NCBI GenBank assembly: GCA_002350445.1
Contig: DEEV01000115.1
Location: 29,087 to 42,839 of the forward strand
DNA: 13,753 bases
Direction of reading: 5' to 3'
Source of the DNA: Treponema sp. UBA2869
GTDB lineage: Bacteria > Spirochaetota > Spirochaetia > Treponematales > Treponemataceae
A program made the position numbers and the translations under genes. Shown here one piece after another: positions 1 through 5,924 of this stretch. A model generated the notes under the pieces. The model was not told where the DNA came from. It worked only from the letters and a program-made list of their open reading frames with translations, and made no database searches. Every line of letters begins with the position of its first letter. Within the stretch, counting starts at the first letter, position 1.

Positions 1-385
1 GTCTGATTAATGATTCAAAATTAATTAAAATGTAAAGCCAGCAGCTCGAGCTTATAAATGCAAAAATAACATCGTAAAGCGGAAGTGTATTCTTTGACAT
101 TTTTTTAGAAGCTGGAAAAAGAATAAACGCCAAAAATTCTACAAATGCAAGGTGAGTTGCCCTTAAGAGTTGTGCAGTAATTTTTCCGGAAAGAGTTGCA
201 TAAAGCTGAAAAATTACAAAAGCAATTGAAACAAGAACTGTAATGTACTGTCGCCAGCATGAATGCGTTCTGTACGACTGTTCCCGGTCCAGTTGCTGCA
301 TAAGTTTTTGCATTTCCTGTTCGTTTGTTGTAGGAATGATATTGTCTACAATCGAGGATTCTTGATCGCGTGTCGGTTTGTCCAT
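1..385 (-). CDS. TRAP transporter permease, 4TM/12TM fused subunit (N-terminal fragment)
   Basis: The frame is open from an ATG at 385 to the left edge of the window, giving 128 residues without a stop; the C-terminal bulk lies outside. A charged cytoplasmic N-terminus (about residues 1-45) is followed by three hydrophobic segments (about 47-64, 72-91 and 102-121), as expected for the start of a fused small-plus-large TRAP permease. The ATG is one base after the DUF1850 stop, and a GGTGAGG ribosome site lies in the end of that gene, so the two are translationally coupled. Known for the family: TAXI-type TRAP systems usually use a fused membrane subunit to carry organic acids or amino acids with a sodium or proton gradient. 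The family call rests on the N-terminal topology and the operon partners, since the conserved large-subunit part is not visible. Confidence 0.8.
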   Translation of the reverse strand, partial: MDKPTRDQESSIVDNIIPTTNEQEMQKLMQQLDREQSYRTHSCWRQYITVLVSIAFVIFQLYATLSGKITAQLLRATHLAFVEFLAFILFPASKKMSKNTLPLYDVIFAFISSSCWLYILINFESLIR

Positions 386-386
386 T

Positions 387-923
387 TTACCTCACCTTAT
401 TTAAGATATAGTCTGCCAGAGAGACTTTTTTTAATTCTATAATTATGCTTGTCTGCGGTGCAAACAGACTTTTAAGTTCATATTCATAAGGCACAAGTAG
501 TGTTTCGTTGCTGTAAAAAAATACAATTTTGTGTTCGGCTATAAGTCCTACCGCCATAACAAGGCGTGGAATTTCCCGGTCTATGCCGCTAATTTCGTAG
601 CCGCTGCTTGTTTTTGCAAAAACAGCTCCCGGGAAATCTTCTGGTTCCGGAATGCCTGCCCCATAAGAAACAAATCTTGTTTTAAACAACACAAGGCTGT
701 TATTTGAATTAATGCTGTAAAAGTCTGTAACTCTTCCCTTGTTTACAGAATGCGTATAAGAAATTTCAAAGTGCTTGAGTTTTGCCGCATTCAGATAGTA
801 TTTTTGTGATTGATTTTTTCTTGCACTAAGTGAAACTGCATTTATAAATGGCAGTCCGCAAAGTCCTGCAAAAAAGCAGATAAAAAAAGCAATCAGTGTT
901 ATAAAACAGAACTTTTTTTTCAT
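387..923 (-). CDS. DUF1850 membrane-anchored protein of the TAXI TRAP operon
   Basis: This 178-residue protein starts with a lysine-rich N-terminus and one long hydrophobic segment (about residues 5-30), so it is probably anchored in the inner membrane with the rest outside. The YTHSV motif (residues 56-60) and the TRFVSYGAG stretch (82-90) match the DUF1850 family as I know it. DUF1850 genes typically sit with TAXI-type TRAP genes; their exact role is not established. Here the gene lies between the receptor and the fused permease, 49 bases after the receptor stop and 1 base before the permease start. No clear Shine-Dalgarno sequence precedes the ATG. A GC-rich hairpin lies just upstream, so expression may be lower than that of the receptor. 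Confidence 0.85.
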   Translation of the reverse strand: MKKKFCFITLIAFFICFFAGLCGLPFINAVSLSARKNQSQKYYLNAAKLKHFEISYTHSVNKGRVTDFYSINSNNSLVLFKTRFVSYGAGIPEPEDFPGAVFAKTSSGYEISGIDREIPRLVMAVGLIAEHKIVFFYSNETLLVPYEYELKSLFAPQTSIIIELKKVSLADYILNKVR

Positions 924-940
924 AAATCAGAATGGAAAAT

Positions 941-961
941 CCCCGGGTAAAATGCCCGGGG
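941..961 (-). promoter_or_regulatory. Intercistronic hairpin between TAXI receptor and DUF1850
   Basis: CCCCGGG at 941-947 and CCCGGGG at 955-961 form a perfect 7 bp GC stem around a 7-base loop, and a T-A pair (940/962) extends it. On the minus transcript it follows the receptor stop codon and is followed by only a short run of four Us. It therefore looks like a leaky terminator or a 3' stabilising hairpin rather than a full stop. Such structures commonly raise the amount of a binding protein relative to its membrane partners; that role here is inferred. Confidence 0.65.
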
Positions 962-972
962 AAATTATAAAA

Positions 973-1932
973 TTAGTCTTTTATAAGTCCAATCTCTTTG
1001 TAGTATTTTAATGCGCCCGGATGGAATGGAACAGAAACACCTTTAATAGCAGATTCTGCACTTACTTCCTTTCCTTTTGCGTGAGCATTACCAAGTTCTT
1101 CAAGATTTTCAAACAAGGTTTTAGTCATAAGATAAACAGTTTCTTCGTCAAGTTTTGAGCTTACTGCAAGAGTTGCTTTAATAGATAAAGCTGGAACAGG
1201 ATTTTCTGCTCCTTTGTAGTATCCGCCAGGAATCTTTGTTTTTGTATAGAAATTGTATTTTGAGCAGATTCTGTCAGCAGCTTCGCCATCTACAGGAATA
1301 AGTACTAGACCAGCTGTAAATGCAAGTTCCTGAAGAGCAGAGTTTGGAACACCGGCTGTAATAAAACATGCATCAAGAGTTCCGTTCTGAATTCCTTCTG
1401 CAGATTCCTTGAAAGAAAGGTTGCTTTTTTTGATGTCGTCAAAAGTAAGTCCATAACCTTCGAGAATCTGTTTTGCGTTGAATTCAACTCCAGAACCTGC
1501 ATCACCTACAGAAATGCGCTTTCCCTTAAAGTCTGCAACAGACTTAATTCCGCTTGCTTTAGAAGCAGCAATCTGAACAACTTCAGGGTACATAGTTCCA
1601 ATTGTCATAACATTTGAAAGCTTTTCGCCTGCGAACATGTCTGTTCCGTTGTAAGCATAATCCATAACGTCGTTTTGTACAGTTCCGAATTCTGCTTCGC
1701 CTTTGTTAATAAGACGAAGGTTTTCTGCAGAAGCACCAGTTGCCTGTGCAGTTACATTCATGTTTTCAATTTTTGTATTCCAGATGTTAGCAATAGCACC
1801 GCCAAACGGATAGTAAGTTCCGCCTGTTCCGCCAGTTGCGAGAATATAATCGCGGTTTTTCTGAGCTTTTGGACATCCTGTAAATAAAAGTGCTGCAAGG
1901 GCAACACCTGCGAAAATAATCGATTTTTTCAT
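973..1932 (-). CDS. TAXI-family TRAP transporter solute-binding lipoprotein
   Basis: This 319-residue protein is the extracytoplasmic receptor of a TAXI-type TRAP importer. The N-terminus has two lysines, a hydrophobic core and a lipobox-like FTGC (Cys20), so it should be a lipoprotein. The mature part has the family hallmarks: the YILATGGTGGTYYPFGG start (about residues 29-45) and the VGDAGSGVE ligand-site region near the middle. The ATG at 1932 is chosen because GGAGG lies at 1937-1941. The frame stays open to 1992, but that extension would run through the promoter and would bury the signal peptide. Characterised TAXI receptors bind glutamate-like or other small organic acids; the ligand here cannot be read from sequence. 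It is the first gene of an operon with DUF1850 and the fused permease. Confidence 0.93.
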   Translation of the reverse strand: MKKSIIFAGVALAALLFTGCPKAQKNRDYILATGGTGGTYYPFGGAIANIWNTKIENMNVTAQATGASAENLRLINKGEAEFGTVQNDVMDYAYNGTDMFAGEKLSNVMTIGTMYPEVVQIAASKASGIKSVADFKGKRISVGDAGSGVEFNAKQILEGYGLTFDDIKKSNLSFKESAEGIQNGTLDACFITAGVPNSALQELAFTAGLVLIPVDGEAADRICSKYNFYTKTKIPGGYYKGAENPVPALSIKATLAVSSKLDEETVYLMTKTLFENLEELGNAHAKGKEVSAESAIKGVSVPFHPGALKYYKEIGLIKD

Positions 1933-1963
1933 TTTTCCTCCAAAAAATAAAATGATTGCAGTA

Positions 1964-1992
1964 ATCTTACTATATACTGCACTGATTTTCAA
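1964..1992 (-). promoter_or_regulatory. Sigma70-type promoter of the TAXI TRAP operon
   Basis: On the minus strand, TTGAAA (1987-1992) and TAAGAT (1964-1969) are separated by exactly 17 bases. The predicted start is near 1957, giving a 5' leader of about 25 bases ending in GGAGG. It diverges from the leuA leader region. Confidence 0.6.
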
Positions 1993-2000
1993 CGGAGCTA

Positions 2001-2029
2001 TTGACTTTTTGCAGCTGATAATTTAGAGT
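2001..2029 (+). promoter_or_regulatory. Candidate promoter for the leuA attenuator transcript
   Basis: TTGACT (2001-2006) and TAGAGT (2024-2029) are 17 bases apart. The -35 is good and the -10 is mediocre. Transcription would start near 2036-2037, directly at the ATG of the leader peptide, which would make that mRNA nearly leaderless. A GATAAT at 2017-2022 has no matching -35. TATACT at 1973-1978 is another possible -10, also without a good -35. Confidence 0.4.
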
Positions 2030-2036
2030 GAGAACT

Positions 2037-2084
2037 ATGAAATACATGAACCTACTACTACTATCTTTGTTTTCTCGCAAATAA
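2037..2084 (+). CDS. leuL: leu leader peptide (15 aa, four consecutive Leu CTA codons)
   Basis: The short frame encodes MKYMNLLLLSLFSRK and stops with TAA at 2082-2084. Five of its 15 residues are leucine, and four are consecutive CTA codons at 2052-2063. It lies 130 bases upstream of leuA, the first enzyme of leucine synthesis, and directly before a set of competing hairpins ending in an intrinsic terminator. This is the classic arrangement of a leucine attenuator: scarce charged leucyl-tRNA stalls the ribosome at the CTA run. The leader has only a weak GAG-type ribosome site (2026-2032), and a second ATG at 2046 could also initiate. The peptide itself probably has no function beyond sensing. 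The leuL symbol is given by function, not by homology. Confidence 0.85.
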   Translation: MKYMNLLLLSLFSRK

Positions 2085-2151
2085 CCGTAACTGATAGGTA
2101 GTGTATTTTTATTAAATTAGATATTTTGACCTGTCGCAGTTGCGGCGGGTC
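2052..2151 (+). promoter_or_regulatory. Leucine attenuator: pause hairpin and antiterminator
   Basis: Region 1 is the CTA run. CTATC (2061-2065) plus CTAC (2055-2058) pair with GATAG (2093-2097) and GTAG (2098-2101), a 9 bp stem with a two-base bulge (pause hairpin 1:2). Region 2 can instead pair with region 3: CCGTAACTG (2085-2093) with CAGTTGCGG (2137-2145), 9 bp with one G-U, and AGGT (2096-2099) with ACCT (2129-2132). This 2:3 structure uses the 5' arm, the loop and part of the 3' arm of the terminator, so the two exclude each other. A ribosome stalled on the Leu codons would cover region 1, free region 2 and favour read-through into leuA. The pairings are read from the sequence; the regulation is inferred from the well-known leu/his/trp type of mechanism. 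Confidence 0.85.
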
Positions 2152-2159
2152 TTTTTTTT
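2128..2159 (+). terminator. Intrinsic terminator (attenuator) upstream of leuA
   Basis: GACCTGTCGC (2128-2137) pairs with GCGGCGGGTC (2142-2151) in an unbroken 10 bp stem with two G-U pairs and an AGTT tetraloop. Eight Ts follow (2152-2159). It sits between the leader-peptide stop and leuA, 55 bases before the leuA ATG, so its only sensible role is premature termination of the leuA transcript. Confidence 0.93.
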
Positions 2160-2214
2160 GCCGTAAAGGGAAAAAGCCCGGATAGTCGGCAGGATATAGA
2201 AAAGGGGTAAAAAA

Positions 2215-3897
2215 ATGAAAGTTAATGGTAAGTACAAGGCATTTGAACCTGTTCCTTCATTCAAGCGTACATGGCCGGAAAAGACCATCACAAAAGCACC
2301 TGTATGGTGTTCCGTTGATTTGCGCGATGGAAATCAGGCACTTATTAATCCTATGGGAGTAGAACAGAAACTGGAATTTTTTGACCTTCTTGTAAAGATT
2401 GGTTTTAAAGAAATCGAAGTAGGATTCCCTGCCGCATCTGATACAGAGTTTAATTTTATGCGCCGCCTTATCGAAGAAAATCATGTGCCGGATGATGTTT
2501 CTCTGCAGGTTTTGTGCCAGGCACGTGAACCTTTAATCAAGAAAACCTTTGAATCTCTTAAAGGTTGTAAAAAGGCAATTTTCCACCTTTACAATTCAAC
2601 TTCGCCAGCTCAGCGAAAATATACATTTAATAAATCAAAAGAAGAAATTAAGCAGATTGCAATTGATGGAATTCGTTGTGTAAAAAAATGTCTTTCCATG
2701 AGCGAAGGAACAGATGTTCGTCTTGAATATTCTCCGGAAAGCTTTTCTACAACAGAAATTGATTATGCACTGGAAGTTTGCGAAGCTGTTGTAAAGGAAT
2801 GGGGTGATGCCGCAGATAAAAATCATAAAATCATCCTGAACCTGCCTACAACAGTTGAATGCGCAATGCCAAATCAGTTTGCAGATCAGATTGAATATTT
2901 TTGCCAGCATATCTCTAACCGCGAAAATCTTGTAATTTCACTTCATAATCATAATGACCGCGGAGAAGGCGTTGCTCAGTGTGAACTTGGACTTTTAGCC
3001 GGCGCTGACCGTGTAGAAGGCTGCTTGTTTGGAAACGGCGAGCGCACAGGAAACCTTGATATTGTAAACGTTGCACTTAATATGTTTACTCAGGGTGTTG
3101 ATCCTGAACTTGATTTTACAGATGTTCCTGCAATTGCAGAAGCTTACCAGCGTCTTACCGGTATGGAAATCCATCCGAGAATGCCATACGCCGGCGAACT
3201 TGTATTTACAGCATTCAGCGGTTCACATCAGGATGCAATACGCAAGGGAATGGCTGCCCGTATAAAGATGAGCGAAGATTCTCTTTGGGATGTTCCGTAT
3301 CTTACAATTGACCCGCATGATATTGGACGCCAGTACGAAGGAATTATCCGCATTAATAGTCAGAGTGGAAAAGGTGGTGCTGCTTATATTCTCGAAAAAG
3401 AATACGGAATTATTGCACCAAAGGCTATGCATCCGTTTATTGGAAATGTAATAAAAGATAAGGCAGACAGTCTTCAGCGCGAAATTACAAACGAAGAACT
3501 TTACGAAGCTTTTGCAGAAAAGTGGCTTAAGACAAAGTCTCCGCTTACAATCAAAGAAATTACACAGAAGCATATCGAAGGTGAGCGTGGAGAAAATGAT
3601 TCGGAACAGGTTGGCATTATGGCTACTGTTGAATGGGAAGGAAAAAACTTTGTTGTTGCCGCAAACGGAAACGGTCCGCTTGATGCATTTGTAAGCGCAC
3701 TTAAGCAGACTCCAGCTCCAAAGTTCAATATTGTTTCGTTCCATGAACATTCTATTGGCGAAGGTTCTGATACTCAGGCTATGGCTTACGTTCACATTAC
3801 AAAAGAAAACGGGGATGACGCGTGGGGCGTTGGAAAAAGTTCGAACGTTGGACGTGCCGGTATTGCAGCTGTAGTAAGTGCATTGAATTATAGGTAA
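2215..3897 (+). CDS. leuA: 2-isopropylmalate synthase (LeuA, yeast-type/LeuA2 form)
   Basis: This 560-residue enzyme condenses acetyl-CoA with 2-oxoisovalerate to 2-isopropylmalate, the first committed step of leucine synthesis, in the cytoplasm. The TIM-barrel domain shows the DLRDGNQ signature (residues 35-41; Asp and Arg for metal and substrate), the metal-binding HNHND (244-248) and GNGERTGN (273-280). A linker with SQSGKGG follows near 385, and the C-terminal LeuA regulatory domain (about 430-560) normally gives leucine feedback inhibition. Length and the N-terminal region match the roughly 560-residue LeuA2 group rather than the roughly 510-residue E. coli form. AGGGG (2203-2207) seven bases before the ATG supports the start. 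No other leu gene is visible next to it; expression appears controlled by the upstream attenuator. All leucines in this gene use codons other than CTA. Confidence 0.96.
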   Translation: MKVNGKYKAFEPVPSFKRTWPEKTITKAPVWCSVDLRDGNQALINPMGVEQKLEFFDLLVKIGFKEIEVGFPAASDTEFNFMRRLIEENHVPDDVSLQVLCQAREPLIKKTFESLKGCKKAIFHLYNSTSPAQRKYTFNKSKEEIKQIAIDGIRCVKKCLSMSEGTDVRLEYSPESFSTTEIDYALEVCEAVVKEWGDAADKNHKIILNLPTTVECAMPNQFADQIEYFCQHISNRENLVISLHNHNDRGEGVAQCELGLLAGADRVEGCLFGNGERTGNLDIVNVALNMFTQGVDPELDFTDVPAIAEAYQRLTGMEIHPRMPYAGELVFTAFSGSHQDAIRKGMAARIKMSEDSLWDVPYLTIDPHDIGRQYEGIIRINSQSGKGGAAYILEKEYGIIAPKAMHPFIGNVIKDKADSLQREITNEELYEAFAEKWLKTKSPLTIKEITQKHIEGERGENDSEQVGIMATVEWEGKNFVVAANGNGPLDAFVSALKQTPAPKFNIVSFHEHSIGEGSDTQAMAYVHITKENGDDAWGVGKSSNVGRAGIAAVVSALNYR

Positions 3898-3938
3898 AAC
3901 ACCCGATTTACCTTAAACTTAGGTCTAGAATTTTAGTC

Positions 3939-3967
3939 TTGCTTTAAACCGGAATTAGGTTTAATAT
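3939..3967 (+). promoter_or_regulatory. Promoter of the CBM48 gene, with an inverted repeat in the spacer
   Basis: TTGCTT (3939-3944) and TAATAT (3962-3967) are 17 bases apart. TAAACC (3945-3950) and GGTTTA (3958-3963) form an inverted repeat almost filling the spacer and could be an operator. Transcription would start near 3974, giving a leader of about 100 bases. No convincing terminator separates it from leuA, so read-through is also possible. Confidence 0.5.
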
Positions 3968-4071
3968 ATACGGGCATAGTTTATTAAATATGTCAGATTG
4001 GCTTAGACTCATGTTTTTTAGGGTGTGGAGTCTGCTGTTTTTACTAGAACCAATTTTTTTAGGAGACTGAG

Positions 4072-4389
4072 ATGTCATTAAAAAAATCTTTTTCTAAAGA
4101 TAAGAAAAAATGTACTGTAACTTTTGTTGTTTCTTCAGAAGCAGCTGGAAATGCACAGAAAATTAATTTAGTTGGTGATTTTAATTGCTGGAGCAGTACA
4201 GACACAGCTTTAGTAAAAGGAAGAGATGGTTCGTTCTCTGTAAAGCTTGAACTTGATGCAGATAAAGAATATCAGTTCCGATATCTTATTGACGGTTCCC
4301 GCTGGGAAAATGACTGGAAGGCAGATAAATATGTGCCGGCTCCGTACAGCAATGCAGATAACAGCGTTGTAATTACAAAAAATATCTAA
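4072..4389 (+). CDS. Stand-alone CBM48 / AMPK-beta-like glycogen-binding domain protein
   Basis: This 105-residue protein is a single early-set immunoglobulin-like domain of the CBM48 type, which binds alpha-glucans such as glycogen. Typical features are GDFNCW (residues 35-40), the strand YQFRYLIDG (67-75), aromatic residues W78 and W82 at the expected sugar-binding positions, and a C-terminal PYSNADNSVV (91-100). There is no catalytic domain, signal peptide or membrane segment, so it is probably a cytoplasmic adaptor or binding protein. AGGAG at 4061-4065 gives a well-spaced start. It follows leuA by 174 bases with its own likely promoter, and a terminator follows. Small proteins of this kind are often annotated as isoamylase early-set domain proteins; partner and purpose are unknown. 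Confidence 0.88.
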   Translation: MSLKKSFSKDKKKCTVTFVVSSEAAGNAQKINLVGDFNCWSSTDTALVKGRDGSFSVKLELDADKEYQFRYLIDGSRWENDWKADKYVPAPYSNADNSVVITKNI

Positions 4390-4405
4390 ACCTAAGTTAT
4401 ATAAA

Positions 4406-4433
4406 AAAAATCCGCTCGAAAGGGCGGATTTTT
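4406..4433. terminator. Bidirectional terminator between the CBM48 gene and yhbY
   Basis: TCCGCTC (4411-4417) pairs with GGGCGGA (4422-4428) around a GAAA tetraloop, flanked by As on the left and Ts on the right. The plus strand has a five-T tail and the minus strand an eight-T tail, so it can end both convergent transcripts. Confidence 0.9.
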
Positions 4434-4462
4434 AATTTTAAACGCTTTTTGCAAAACAGCTT

Positions 4463-4762
4463 TTACTTAAGCATAAATTTGCGGTCTTCAGGGTTTTCTG
4501 CCGGGCGGAACAGAATGGCAATATTTCCAATTATTCTTACCAAAGCCGCATCGCACTTTTGAACAATCTGTTCAACAAGTTCTGTTTTTTCATCTTTGTA
4601 TTCATTGAACTTGATTTTAATAAGTTCATGGTCGGCAAGAGTTTTATCTGCCATCTGGATTACGCCGTCGGTAAGACCTGCGCCACCAATTATTACAACA
4701 GGCTGTAAATCGTGTGCTGCTTTTTCCAGAATTTTTCTATGTTTACTTGTTAATTCAATCAT
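4463..4762 (-). CDS. yhbY: YhbY-family ribosome-assembly RNA-binding protein (CRM domain)
   Basis: The whole 99-residue protein is one CRM domain. It begins with the typical LTSKHRKILEKAAHDLQPVV and carries the GxxG RNA-binding loop as GGAG (residues 26-29) followed by LTDGV, then ELIKIKF and the C-terminal IGNIAILFRP strand. E. coli YhbY associates with pre-50S particles. The ATG at 4762 is the first possible start, since an in-frame TAG lies four codons upstream. No clear ribosome site is present, so translation may be coupled to the HD gene, whose stop is 16 bases upstream. It is the last gene of the minus-strand cluster and ends at the shared terminator. Confidence 0.93.
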   Translation of the reverse strand: MIELTSKHRKILEKAAHDLQPVVIIGGAGLTDGVIQMADKTLADHELIKIKFNEYKDEKTELVEQIVQKCDAALVRIIGNIAILFRPAENPEDRKFMLK

Positions 4763-4778
4763 GATGATATTCTATCGG

Positions 4779-5918
4779 TTATACGAGCTTGACGCAACCG
4801 TAAGCCGTGTCGCTGTATGCCAGAAAATCCTCGATTACGCCTTTCAATTCCTTTGAAACTTCTGAAAGCCGTTTTGCCGTTGTGCAGGCACTTTTTGAAT
4901 CTGAATTGTTTACGGAATTTTGTGCCACAAGAGGATTAATATATCTTTGTTTAACTTTAAGGCTTACACAAAAATATTCTTTTTCGTCTAAAGAATTAGA
5001 GGTGTGTTCAATGCTGGTCATAGTTCTAAAAGTTTTATAAAGGCGAGTTAATACGGTGTTTGAGCCTGTTGAAACTAGGGTGCTATCCAGGCGCTCCATC
5101 ACTTCCTTTTCGCTTAAAGTCATAAAATCTTCTTCAGTTAGGATTCCTTCTTTTTCTGTAAGATTCATAATCTGTCCTAAAAGGTGAAGGGCAAGTTTAT
5201 TTTCGTTAAGCTGAAGAATGTGACCAATCATACAGAACTTTTTGCAGTAAAGCTCTGCTGCTTCTAAAGACTTAAAGCCAAGTTCATCTTTTTTGTTTTC
5301 GTTTTTCAAGATTGTAAGATTATTGTAGCAGAAACTTATTTCATTCAGAGTCCAGCTTCCGTCTAAAGCGGCTCCCGACGGGAACATATATTCAAGGCGG
5401 TCTGCGCTTAGCTGCGGAATTTCGTTATCAGCAACAGGGTAAATATGATAGTCTTCTACCTGTTCTGGTGTAAGGTCGTCCTCTGCAAGCAGCTGGCAAA
5501 GTTCTTTGTCTGTGCGGATAATTCTGGAAGTTGGTGCTTCGGTTGCAGTCTGAGTAAGTGCATCGCCTTTACGAAAATCGGAAACATGCGAAAAAACAGG
5601 CGTTGCAATGTCGTGCAAAAGTCCTGCTATAGTCTGCGCTTTGTCGTGTGTAAAATGCCAGATAATAAGAGCAACGCCCTTGCTATGGTCCAGACGGGAA
5701 TAGTAAAAGCGGTTTTTATAAAGTTTTGTCCAGTCTGTTCCGCATAAAAGTCCTATGCCAGAAAGACGTTTTAAAACAGGCAGTTCAAGATATCGATTTA
5801 AAAATTGCGGCCAGTCAGCTGGCGGGCAGAGGAGCTCAAAATATTTTTTAATATCAAACATCACTGCCGGATGCTCGTTCAACATCCGCTGCCAGTTGTA
5901 TGGTTCAAAAAAGTTCAT
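4779..5918 (-). CDS. HD-domain phosphohydrolase (COG1078 / dNTPase-like)
   Basis: This is a 379-residue soluble protein with no signal peptide. It has the HD metal-site pattern: His78 in RLDHSKGVA, His102-Asp103 in GLLHDIATPVFSH, a further His111, and Asp173 in SADRLEYMF. The order and the HDIATPVFSH motif resemble the COG1078/SAMHD1/dGTPase branch rather than HD-GYP, and no GYP motif is present. That branch hydrolyses dNTPs or other phospho-compounds; the substrate here is unknown. About 190 C-terminal residues are helical-looking and unassigned. It starts 6 bases after mscS and ends 16 bases before yhbY, so the three are almost surely co-transcribed. No strong Shine-Dalgarno is seen, which suggests coupling to mscS. 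Confidence 0.8.
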   Translation of the reverse strand: MNFFEPYNWQRMLNEHPAVMFDIKKYFELLCPPADWPQFLNRYLELPVLKRLSGIGLLCGTDWTKLYKNRFYYSRLDHSKGVALIIWHFTHDKAQTIAGLLHDIATPVFSHVSDFRKGDALTQTATEAPTSRIIRTDKELCQLLAEDDLTPEQVEDYHIYPVADNEIPQLSADRLEYMFPSGAALDGSWTLNEISFCYNNLTILKNENKKDELGFKSLEAAELYCKKFCMIGHILQLNENKLALHLLGQIMNLTEKEGILTEEDFMTLSEKEVMERLDSTLVSTGSNTVLTRLYKTFRTMTSIEHTSNSLDEKEYFCVSLKVKQRYINPLVAQNSVNNSDSKSACTTAKRLSEVSKELKGVIEDFLAYSDTAYGCVKLV

Positions 5919-5924
5919 TAAGGT

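Noticed and set aside
1933..1992. Longer N-terminus for the TAXI receptor (start at 1992)
   Set aside because: It would add 20 residues before a clear lipoprotein signal and overlap the promoter; GGAGG supports ATG 1932.
3916..4398. 9 bp inverted repeat (AACTTAGGT / ACCTAAGTT) on either side of the CBM48 gene
   Set aside because: Short, AT-rich and without other mobile-element signs; best explained by chance.
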